Positions 18,928 to 26,490 of a stretch of DNA of 64,000 nt are shown here, piece after piece; positions within the stretch are counted from its first letter, which is position 1; every line of letters starts with the position of its first letter. The notes under the pieces were generated by a model. It was not told the origin of the DNA, did not search any database, and worked only from the letters and a program-made list of their open reading frames with translations. This stretch comes from Bacilli bacterium (lineage in GTDB: Bacteria > Bacillota_I > Bacilli_A > RF39 > UBA660), in assembly GCA_017473105.1 (NCBI GenBank), contig JAFUNE010000008.1, positions 62,001 through 126,000 on the forward strand. Direction: 5' to 3'. The translations under genes were made by a program, and so were the position numbers.

Positions 18928-18963
18928 ATTACCTCCTTATTATTTCATATATCTTATAAGTTA

Positions 18964-18992
18964 AGTATAACATTATAAAAAAAAATAGTAAA
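18964..18992 (-). promoter_or_regulatory. Promoter of the type VII locus
   Basis: On the minus strand TTTACT (18987-18992), a 17-base spacer, then TATACT (18964-18969) with a TG extension. Confidence 0.65.
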
Positions 18993-19013
18993 TCTATTTT
19001 ACATTTTGTGTAA

Positions 19014-19040
19014 AAGAAAAATACTATTTCTAGTATTTCT
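19014..19040 (-). terminator. Terminator after the NPKTG surface protein
   Basis: AAATACTA / TAGTATTT with a 4-base loop and a following T run on the minus strand. Confidence 0.75.
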
Positions 19041-20446
19041 TAAATTTCTAAACTCTTATTATAATTTTTAATTATAAATAATCCACTAGCCAAAACAAGC
19101 ATAATTGTAAACATTAAACCAATAATATTTTTAACACCTGTTTTAGGATTAAAAATATCTTCACCCCATTTTACTTCAAGTCTAACATTTTCATATCCCA
19201 TTTTAAATTTATCTTCACTAATAGTCATAATACCATCATCACTAACTACAATATCTTTTTCAGTAAGTTCAATCTTTTCACCAGACTCTGTAATTAATGT
19301 AACACCTTCAAATTTATATCCATTTTTTGGAAATACTCTAAAACTAACAAGATTTTCATTTTCATTCTCAACAATTTCAACACTACCCTTAGTTTCTTCT
19401 TCAGGTAAAACTACATTATATTTAATAGAATCTTTGTCAATCTCAATTATAGGACGAACACCAGCACCTAAAGCAACCTCACATCCATACGCATTACATA
19501 AGTTACCAAGAGTATCAACAAAATACATATAATCACTTGAATCATTATAATTAATACTACCATCACTGTTAAAAAATGGAATTCCTGTTTTTGTCCAATA
19601 AGTTGTATTATATATCCATTCATAACCTTGTGGTAAAAATTCTTTTATACTACCAACTATATAATATTCAGTTTCTATTCCTTCTCTTTCTTCCCATTCG
19701 TCTATATTCATCGCCCATTCTTCAAGTGGTAAATTTTTATTAGTTAACTTCAATGTTAAATTATTTAATTCTTTAACAGACATCATATCAAAACTTATAA
19801 CATTACTTCCATTTTTATTTAAATAATCTTTATATGAAGACATAATATCAAAAATTGACATTCTATCATTACTCGTAAAATCAGAAAGATGAACATCATA
19901 ATCTATAAATGTTTTATTACCATATACACTACCAAATAATTCATCAAAACTACCATCAAAATGGTAAAGAAAATCACTTAAAATACCATATTCAGGAAAT
20001 TCAGGATTACCTTTTTCATCACCATGAGCACCTATAGCTTTATAATTTTGCTTAATTACACCTGAATCTATTTCTCTATATATATAATATATATATGAAT
20101 TATCTTCATTTTTATTATAATCACGAATATTAGTATAACCTTTAAACTCATCTTCATTAAACATATCTTTGCAATAAGAAGAACCTAAACATAACTCTTT
20201 AATTTCATTATATCTTTCTTCAGTTATGATTACCTTATTATATTCATATCCAACATCCAAATTATATTTAGAAAGCATTCTTACACTATCTTCTTTATCT
20301 TCAATAACATAAAAATGTTCCCCTGCACAATCTATTTCACTTCCTATATCTTTCCCATTACCACTTACTATTGTGCATTTCTCACTAGCATTTATCACAT
20401 AAGGTAAAAACATAATCATTAAAAATAAAATCAATTTCTTTTTCAT
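19040..20446 (-). CDS. Secreted surface protein with C-terminal NPKTG-membrane anchor
   Basis: 468 aa from the ATG ending at 20446, which has AAGGATGGATGT before it. N-terminal Sec signal MKKKLILFLMIMFLPYVINAS. The ectodomain contains a WAMNIDEWEEREG...YYIVGSIKEFLPQGYEWIYN segment and a C-terminal beta-repeat region rich in Lys/Glu. The end reads NPKTGVKNIIG, then a hydrophobic stretch and IIKNYNKSLEI, which resembles a sortase sorting signal (NPxTG) or a simple membrane anchor. Cysteine pairs suggest disulfides. No enzyme motif seen. It has its own promoter and terminator, so it is not part of the type VII or rbfA transcripts. Confidence 0.65.
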   Translation of the reverse strand: MKKKLILFLMIMFLPYVINASEKCTIVSGNGKDIGSEIDCAGEHFYVIEDKEDSVRMLSKYNLDVGYEYNKVIITEERYNEIKELCLGSSYCKDMFNEDEFKGYTNIRDYNKNEDNSYIYYIYREIDSGVIKQNYKAIGAHGDEKGNPEFPEYGILSDFLYHFDGSFDELFGSVYGNKTFIDYDVHLSDFTSNDRMSIFDIMSSYKDYLNKNGSNVISFDMMSVKELNNLTLKLTNKNLPLEEWAMNIDEWEEREGIETEYYIVGSIKEFLPQGYEWIYNTTYWTKTGIPFFNSDGSINYNDSSDYMYFVDTLGNLCNAYGCEVALGAGVRPIIEIDKDSIKYNVVLPEEETKGSVEIVENENENLVSFRVFPKNGYKFEGVTLITESGEKIELTEKDIVVSDDGIMTISEDKFKMGYENVRLEVKWGEDIFNPKTGVKNIIGLMFTIMLVLASGLFIIKNYNKSLEI

Positions 20447-20486
20447 ACATCCATCCTTGCATATTATTAATATCATATATACTAAA

Positions 20487-20515
20487 ATAATATCATACCA
20501 CCTATGTTGCGTCAA
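20487..20515 (-). promoter_or_regulatory. Promoter of the NPKTG surface-protein gene
   Basis: Minus-strand TTGACG (20510-20515), 17-base spacer, TATTAT (20487-20492), with TG one base before the -10. Confidence 0.75.
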
Positions 20516-20542
20516 TTTACAGCATATTGACATCTATTCAAT

Positions 20543-20573
20543 AAAAAAAGAAACTACTCTTCTGTAGTTTCTT
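20543..20573 (-). terminator. Terminator of the rimP-rbfA operon
   Basis: AAGAAACTAC / GTAGTTTCTT followed by a T run. The last codons of rbfA form one arm. Confidence 0.85.
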
Positions 20574-20913
20574 CTTCACTTTCAATATTTAATTCTTTAA
20601 TTATTCTTTCTATTTTTTGTCCATATTCAATTGATTCATCAAAAATAAATTTTAATTCAGGAGTATGTCTCATAACTAATCTTTGAGATAAAATACTTCT
20701 AAAAAATCCAGCAGCATTATTTAAATCTTTTTCAACTTTTTCTCTATTATCAAAAGTTGTGAAATAAACCTTTGCAAAAGATAAATCATTTGATACTTCA
20801 CAAGCAGTAATAGTAACACGTTTAAAATCTTCATCCCTAGCATCTTCTAAAAGAATCATACTAAGTTCTCTTTGGATTTCACTACCTGCTCTTTCACCTT
20901 TTAATTTACTCAT
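20554..20913 (-). CDS. rbfA: Ribosome-binding factor A
   Basis: 119 aa, KH-like cold-shock factor that binds the immature 30S subunit and helps 16S 5'-end maturation. Recognised by SEIQRELSMILLEDARD, VTITACEVSNDLSFAKVYFTT, and LRHTPELKFIFDES in a slightly changed form (MRHTPELKFIFDESIEYG). It starts within the infB stop codon and is the last gene of the rimP-nusA-ylxR-infB-rbfA operon. Confidence 0.95.
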   Translation of the reverse strand: MSKLKGERAGSEIQRELSMILLEDARDEDFKRVTITACEVSNDLSFAKVYFTTFDNREKVEKDLNNAAGFFRSILSQRLVMRHTPELKFIFDESIEYGQKIERIIKELNIESEEETTEE

Positions 20914-23030
20914 TATTTCTTCACTTCCCTATTTTCAAATACTTCAATCATATCTCCATCTTTAATATCTGGGAAATTATCTACAACGATACCGCAATCA
21001 TAACCACTCTTAACTTCACTAGCTTGGTCTTTTTCTCTTTGAAGTGATTTAATTTTAGAAGTAGTTACTACGATACCATCTCTAATTACTCTACAAAGTG
21101 AATTATTTTTAACAACACCACTTGTAACATGAGAACCAGCAATATTTCCGATTTTTGAAAAATGGAAAATTTGTCTAACTTGTGCTTCACCAAGAATAAC
21201 TTCTTCATATTCAGGATCAAGCATACCTTTCATAGCAGCTTCTATTTCTTCTACTAATTTATAAATAATATTATAAAGTCTAATTTCAACTTCATACCCT
21301 TTAGCAGTATCTTTTGTACTCTTAGCTGGAATTACATTAAATCCAATAATGATAGCGTTAGATGCATGTGCAAGAACAACATCACTTTCTGTAATTGTAC
21401 CAACACCACTTCTAATAACATTTACTTTAACACCTTCAACATTAATTTTTAAAAGTGCATTTTTAACTGCTTCTTCGCTACCTTTAACATCAGTCTTAAG
21501 TACTACATTTATTTCTTTTCTACCTTCTTTAATAGAATCAAATAATTCATCTAAACTTAATGCTTTATGAGCAAATCGCTTACTCTTTTCAGTTTCTTTT
21601 CTCTTAATAGCAACACTTCTTGATTCTTTTTCACTTTCAAACGCCATGAATTTATCTCCAGCTACTGGAACATCTTCAAGACCTGTTACTTCAACTGGTT
21701 TACTAGGTTCGGCACTAACAACTTCACGTCCAGTATCATCTCTTAAAGTACGAACCTTTCCGTGATGAACACCAACAACAATTGGGTCACCTAATCTTAA
21801 AGTACCATTTTGAATCAATAATGTAACAACTGGTCCTTTATTTTTATCTAGTTTAGCTTCAATTACAGAACCTGTAGCATATCTATTTGGATTGGCTTTT
21901 AATTCCATAACTTCACTTAAAGCATTAATATTATCTAAAAGTAAATCTACACCAAGACCAGTTTTAGCACTAATCTTACAGAAGATAGTATCTCCACCCC
22001 ATTCTTCAGGAGTAAGACCAACTTCAGATAACTCACTCATTATTTTATCCACATTAATATTTGGTTTATCTACCTTATTAACAGCAACTATAATTGGAAC
22101 ACCTGCAGCTTTAGCATGATCAATAGCTTCTTTAGTTTGAGGCATAACACCATCATCAGCAGCAACAATTATAATAACGATATCAGTAACACTAGCACCT
22201 CTTGCTCTCATTTCAGTAAATGCAGCATGTCCTGGAGTATCTATAAATGTTATTTTTCTTCCATCTTTTTCTACTTGATAAGCTCCAATTGCTTGTGTAA
22301 TACCACCTGCTTCACCAGAAGCCACATTAGAACTTCTAATATAATCAAGTAAAGTAGTCTTACCGTGATCAACATGACCCATAATTGTAACAACAGCAGG
22401 TCTAAGTTCTAAATCACTTTCTTTATCATTAATTACATATTCTTCAAAATTTGTAATATCAGTTGTTTCTTCTTTAACAAGTTCTTTATTATATTCAAGA
22501 ACTACAACACTAGCATCATCAAAAGAAATAGCTTGATTAGAAGAAATCATAAGACCCATTCCAATAAGTTTTTTAACAACTTCACTAGCACTAACACCCA
22601 TAGAAGTAGCTAAATCAGCAACACTCATTCCTTCTTTATATAGAACAACATTACTTTCTACTTCTTCTTTATTACTTTGAAGTTTAGTTTTATTCTTATA
22701 AATATTTTTCTTTTTTAAAGATAATTCTTCATCTTTATTACTTCTATTATTATCTTTCTTTTTTATTTTTTCTTTAACTTTAGTATGATTATCTAATTCA
22801 AGATTATAAGCCATAGCTGCTTCTTCAGCTCTATCTTCAAGTTCAAACTTATCAGCTAACTCTTCAGATAAATTGTTTTCTCGACTTGCCATTTCATTAT
22901 CTAAAACAATTATAGCTTCATCATCTAAAATATCATTTTCATTTTTATAAGAATAACCTAGTTCCTTTAATTTATTTAATACTTCACTTGAATCAACACC
23001 TAATTCTAAAGCATAATCTTTAACACTCAT
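20913..23030 (-). CDS. infB: Translation initiation factor IF-2
   Basis: 705 aa GTPase that brings initiator tRNA to the 30S subunit. Two short IF2-N modules ([19 protein letters not shown] near residue 3, and [19 protein letters not shown] near 135) flank a Lys-rich linker. The G domain has [15 protein letters not shown] (G1), [15 protein letters not shown] (G3) and NKVDK (G4). Domains II-IV follow, ending in [18 protein letters not shown]. Shorter than the Bacillus protein because the N-terminal linker is reduced. No ylxQ gene lies between this and ylxR, unlike in Bacillus. Confidence 0.97.
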   Translation of the reverse strand: MSVKDYALELGVDSSEVLNKLKELGYSYKNENDILDDEAIIVLDNEMASRENNLSEELADKFELEDRAEEAAMAYNLELDNHTKVKEKIKKKDNNRSNKDEELSLKKKNIYKNKTKLQSNKEEVESNVVLYKEGMSVADLATSMGVSASEVVKKLIGMGLMISSNQAISFDDASVVVLEYNKELVKEETTDITNFEEYVINDKESDLELRPAVVTIMGHVDHGKTTLLDYIRSSNVASGEAGGITQAIGAYQVEKDGRKITFIDTPGHAAFTEMRARGASVTDIVIIIVAADDGVMPQTKEAIDHAKAAGVPIIVAVNKVDKPNINVDKIMSELSEVGLTPEEWGGDTIFCKISAKTGLGVDLLLDNINALSEVMELKANPNRYATGSVIEAKLDKNKGPVVTLLIQNGTLRLGDPIVVGVHHGKVRTLRDDTGREVVSAEPSKPVEVTGLEDVPVAGDKFMAFESEKESRSVAIKRKETEKSKRFAHKALSLDELFDSIKEGRKEINVVLKTDVKGSEEAVKNALLKINVEGVKVNVIRSGVGTITESDVVLAHASNAIIIGFNVIPAKSTKDTAKGYEVEIRLYNIIYKLVEEIEAAMKGMLDPEYEEVILGEAQVRQIFHFSKIGNIAGSHVTSGVVKNNSLCRVIRDGIVVTTSKIKSLQREKDQASEVKSGYDCGIVVDNFPDIKDGDMIEVFENREVKK

Positions 23031-23046
23031 TAATATTCCTCCTTTT

Positions 23047-23304
23047 CTATATTTTACTTAATAAAGTTTCATATATTTCATCTTCTATTTTAGTATTTAA
23101 ATGACGTTCTAATATTTTAGTTTTTTGAGCTTTCAAAATAACATCTCTATCTTTCTTTAAATAAGCTCCTCTACCATTAGCTTTATTAGTATCATCAACA
23201 AACACTAATCCTTCATTATTTCTAACTACTCTTAGTAAATCCTTTTTTTCACACTTTTCATTACTCACAACACATGTACGTAATGGTACTTTTCTCTGTT
23301 TCAT
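23047..23304 (-). CDS. ylxR: YlxR family RNA-binding protein
   Basis: 85 aa, DUF448. Conserved RTCVVSNEKCEKKDLLRVVR and NGRGAYLKKD motifs; the usual Cys-rich RxCxxC start is present. Members of this family bind RNA and, in some bacteria, interact with RNase P or act as regulators. It sits in its normal place between nusA and infB (20 and 16 bases away). Confidence 0.93.
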   Translation of the reverse strand: MKQRKVPLRTCVVSNEKCEKKDLLRVVRNNEGLVFVDDTNKANGRGAYLKKDRDVILKAQKTKILERHLNTKIEDEIYETLLSKI

Positions 23305-23324
23305 GATTTACCTCCTATTTATAT

Positions 23325-24464
23325 TTATTTGTTTATTTCAGCGTTTATATCTCTTAATGTTTTAATATTAATTGTATATTTAGTTAATTTACTAGCAAGT
23401 TTAATATTGATACCTTTTTTACCAATAGCTAAACTTAAGTTTTCATCATCAGCAATAACTAATGCTTCTTTTTTCTTTTCATCAGTTATACTAACATTTA
23501 AATTTTTAGCTGGACTTAATGCATTAGCAATAAATTCTTCCATATCTTGACTATACGCAATTAAATCTACTTTTTCTCCTCCAAGTTCATTAATTATATT
23601 AGCAATTCTTCTTCCTTTTTCACCAATACAACTACCAATTGGATCAACATTTGGATTTGTAGAAGCAACACATACTTTACTTCTAACACCAGCTTCACGA
23701 GCAACACCACGAAGTTCCAAAGTACCATCAGCAAATTCTGGTATTTCATGTTCAAATAATCTCTTAACAAAACCATAATTCTTTCTTGATACTAAAATAA
23801 GTGGTCCCTTTGGTGTAGCTTCTATTTTAGTAATATAAACTTTAATAGAATCACCCATAGTTAACTTTTCACCTGGAATTAATTCATTCTTAGAAAGAAT
23901 ACCACGAGCTTTACCTAAATCAACATAATAGTTCTTAGCATCTTCCATAGCAAGGAATCCAACCATTAATTCGTCTTCCTTATCTTCAAATTCACTCATG
24001 ATTTTTTCACGTTCAGCTTCTCTAATTTTTTGAAGAACAACTTGTTTAGCAACACTAATAGCTACTCTACCAAAATCTTTTGGAGTTACTTCTTCTAATA
24101 TTTCATCTCCAACTTGGTAATCACTATTAATTTCTTTAGCTTCACTAATTTGTAATTCATTTAAATAATCATGTTCAACTTTTACTTCTCCAGTTTCTTC
24201 ATCAATATCATCGTCATCATCATTATAATCTTCAACAATAGTAGTAACTTTAAATACTTTAATTTCACCAGTATTTCTATCAATTAATACTCTTGAAGCA
24301 TAATCAGCTTTTTCATTTTTTCTAAATGCTGTTGATAAAGCAGTTTGCATTGCTTCAATAACAACATCTTCGTCAATTCCTTTCTCTTGAACAATAAAAT
24401 CTAAAGCTTTTTTAAATTCTATAGATTTTGCTTGTTCTAAATCTTCTTTTTTCTTAGTTCTCAT
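23325..24464 (-). CDS. nusA: Transcription termination/antitermination factor NusA
   Basis: 379 aa, with the N-terminal RNAP-binding domain (EAMQTALSTAFRKNEKADYA), the S1 domain (GDEILEEVTPKDFGRVAISVAK marks its lead-in), then two KH domains (REAGVRSKVCVAS, DPIGSCIGEKGRRIANI and AIGKKGINIKLASKLTKY). It has no C-terminal acidic repeats, as is normal for Firmicutes. The start overlaps the end of rimP by 11 bases. Confidence 0.97.
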   Translation of the reverse strand: MRTKKKEDLEQAKSIEFKKALDFIVQEKGIDEDVVIEAMQTALSTAFRKNEKADYASRVLIDRNTGEIKVFKVTTIVEDYNDDDDDIDEETGEVKVEHDYLNELQISEAKEINSDYQVGDEILEEVTPKDFGRVAISVAKQVVLQKIREAEREKIMSEFEDKEDELMVGFLAMEDAKNYYVDLGKARGILSKNELIPGEKLTMGDSIKVYITKIEATPKGPLILVSRKNYGFVKRLFEHEIPEFADGTLELRGVAREAGVRSKVCVASTNPNVDPIGSCIGEKGRRIANIINELGGEKVDLIAYSQDMEEFIANALSPAKNLNVSITDEKKKEALVIADDENLSLAIGKKGINIKLASKLTKYTINIKTLRDINAEINK

Positions 24465-24711
24465 CTTCTAAACTTACTCCTTTGCTTCCTACATCTAAAA
24501 CATAATCTTCAATTTCTAAATCTAACTCATCGATAATTGGATTTACAATATGAGTTGCTTTAACACATAAATCTAAATCAACACCATTTTCACTATCGAT
24601 AGTTACAAACAACGTCTTTTCTCCATCCTCTTCACCAAAACGAACCCCAATTAATTCTATATTCTCTTCATTAAGCGGAGCCTTTATTGCATTGAATACT
24701 TTTTCTTCCAT
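24454..24711 (-). CDS. rimP: Ribosome maturation factor RimP, N-terminal domain only
   Basis: 85 aa against about 150 in typical RimP. The N-terminal alpha/beta domain is recognisable (LNEENIELIGVRFGEEDGEKTLFVTID, DLDLCVKATHIVNPIIDELD, EDYVLDVGSKGVSLE), but the protein ends at the point where the family usually continues with SPGLDRPL and the SH3-like C-terminal domain. It overlaps nusA by 11 bases, so the shortening is not a simple frameshift with remnant coding after it. A strong GGAGGAATT site precedes the start. Whether this half-protein still binds the 30S subunit is unknown. Confidence 0.8.
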   Translation of the reverse strand: MEEKVFNAIKAPLNEENIELIGVRFGEEDGEKTLFVTIDSENGVDLDLCVKATHIVNPIIDELDLEIEDYVLDVGSKGVSLEDEN

Positions 24712-24732
24712 AATTCCTCCTTATATAAATTA

Positions 24733-24758
24733 AAGAGTGGACTTATGCCCACTCTTCG
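24733..24758 (-). terminator. Hairpin between the C39-like gene and rimP
   Basis: AAGAGTGG / CCACTCTT with an 8-base loop on the minus strand, followed by TTAATTTATAT. A likely terminator of the upstream operon, though the T run is interrupted. Confidence 0.65.
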
Positions 24759-24814
24759 TTGTCAGCCCTATTATAACATAATAAATTTTATGTTACAAGG
24801 GATTTTTTATTATT

Positions 24815-26041
24815 TTATTTACTATAAGAAATCGCACCTCTTATACCATTATATATATTCCAAACATTCTCAATTGTAGTTGTTTTAGAGCCTCTTCTAC
24901 TATCTGCCCAGTTAGAAAATGGATCAAGAAGTACCACTTTACCAGGATCACTAGAAGGAGCTAAAGTCATATAATGACCAGGCACTAATATTAATACAGC
25001 ATGTCCACTATTTAACTCATTCATAATGTTTTTTCTTAAACTTTCTCCACTACCGCCTAATGTTTTAGCTTTTAAATTATAATATGCCATATTAGAAGAA
25101 CTTGTAAGTTCGCCCACACTAGCTGCCCCATAACCTCGTCTTGTATATTCACCCTTAGCAATATTAATATTTCTCATCTTAGAAACTACTGTTGGAGGTG
25201 TTATAGAGAAATCTTTATTAAGTCCTGCTGCAATCATAGAAAATGATGTGTATCCACAAGAAGACGAACAAAGTGTCGCCATTCCACCATTAGGACCTCC
25301 ACCAGTATCATACTTTATATTTCCCCATCTTGAATCACATTGTTGATAATGAGGAAGACCTAAAGTATTCTCTATATAATTACCTCCAGAACTATAATCG
25401 CCAACAAGTTCACTCATACTAGCAGAAATTTCTTCTAATTCTTTTTCAAGTTGTTTTTTTAACTCTTTATCTTCAATTTTCTCAACTGCATCTACAGCTT
25501 TAGAATAATCACTATCACTTTTAGAATTTCTTACTCTCTCTACTAATTCTTTTGCTTTAATAACTAAATTTAAACTTTCCAGCTCTTTTTTTAGTTTTTC
25601 TTTTTCTTCTCCATCACTCATATCATCTAAAGCACTAAGAGCTTGCTGATAAGAAAATTTATCTAAACTTTCTTTTAAACTATTTACTCTAGTTCTTGCT
25701 CTATCATCATAAGCAGCTTGTATTTTTTCAACTGTCGCACTATCTAAACAAGACTTATAAGTATAATCCATTGTAGTTACACTAATAATAATATTTACAA
25801 ATGTTGGAACCAAAAATAATACCAAACTAGCTACAATTCTTGATATTGAATTACTAAACGCTCTTTTTAACGCTCCATCATTTCCTTCACTAAGAGCTTT
25901 TACAAACTCTATCATAACAAAAATAACTAATAATAACGGTGCTGCTATTTGAAGAGCAACTAGAAATAATTTAAGCATTCTTAAAATACTTAAAACTTCA
26001 GGATTATTACATATAGATAATAAACCTATCATAAAATCCAC
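24815..26041 (-). CDS. Membrane-anchored C39-like cysteine peptidase
   Basis: 408 aa. Two membrane helices (about residues 22-48 and 65-90) with a short basic loop resemble the pilin-like TrbC/VirB2 topology. A long charged coiled coil (115-212) follows. The C-terminal domain (225-408) matches the C39-like/BtrH-type papain fold: QCDSRWGNIKYD, Cys262 in SSSCGYTSFSMI, His356 in PGHYMTLA and Asp373 in LLDPFSNW. The peptidase domain probably faces outside. It lies 3 bases after the Hpt-domain gene, so both are co-transcribed. Candidate roles are processing of secreted proteins or peptidoglycan amidase activity; the substrate is not known. Confidence 0.7.
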   Translation of the reverse strand: MDFMIGLLSICNNPEVLSILRMLKLFLVALQIAAPLLLVIFVMIEFVKALSEGNDGALKRAFSNSISRIVASLVLFLVPTFVNIIISVTTMDYTYKSCLDSATVEKIQAAYDDRARTRVNSLKESLDKFSYQQALSALDDMSDGEEKEKLKKELESLNLVIKAKELVERVRNSKSDSDYSKAVDAVEKIEDKELKKQLEKELEEISASMSELVGDYSSGGNYIENTLGLPHYQQCDSRWGNIKYDTGGGPNGGMATLCSSSCGYTSFSMIAAGLNKDFSITPPTVVSKMRNINIAKGEYTRRGYGAASVGELTSSSNMAYYNLKAKTLGGSGESLRKNIMNELNSGHAVLILVPGHYMTLAPSSDPGKVVLLDPFSNWADSRRGSKTTTIENVWNIYNGIRGAISYSK

Positions 26042-26044
26042 TCC

Positions 26045-26398
26045 TTACATACCTAGATAAGTTTTTGCCACTTCAAGAACTCTTTGTAACTCAGCTAACA
26101 ATGTATTAAAATTAGTATTTATATAAACCATATCATTAGCTTCACTCTTAAGTTGATGTTCATATGCCATATTAGCAAGTCTTTCAATTCCTAAATATAA
26201 ACATTCTCCTTTTAAATTATGAACAATTATAGAATAATTTGTCATATCATTTTCATTTTTATAATTAACAAGTTTATTAACTAAACCTTCATTAACAAAA
26301 TCACCTAAGATTTCATCATACATTTCCATGTCGCCTAATGAATCTAAAACACTATCAACATTAAATCCATTAACCTTTAAATAATTTACATCTTTCAT
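26045..26398 (-). CDS. Hpt (histidine phosphotransfer) domain protein
   Basis: 117 aa from the ATG ending at 26398, which has GGGAGATG before it. Helical bundle with the Hpt core VHNLKGECLYLGIERLANMAYEHQLK; the phospho-accepting residue would be His60. Hpt proteins relay phosphate between response-regulator receivers and kinases. No histidine kinase or response regulator lies in the window, so this is a stand-alone unit. It is co-transcribed with the membrane-bound C39-like peptidase, an unusual partner. Confidence 0.72.
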   Translation of the reverse strand: MKDVNYLKVNGFNVDSVLDSLGDMEMYDEILGDFVNEGLVNKLVNYKNENDMTNYSIIVHNLKGECLYLGIERLANMAYEHQLKSEANDMVYINTNFNTLLAELQRVLEVAKTYLGM

Positions 26399-26461
26399 AT
26401 ACATCTCCCAATTTATTATAACATCACTAATTACTTTTTTAAACAAATCTTAATTAATTAT

Positions 26462-26484
26462 TAAAAGACATAATTGTCCTTAAA
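26462..26484 (-). terminator. Hairpin after the GT8-glycyl radical gene
   Basis: AAGGACA / TGTCTTT (one G-U pair) with a 4-base loop, then a TTTTAATAA stretch on the minus strand. Confidence 0.6.
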
Positions 26485-26490
26485 AATCTA

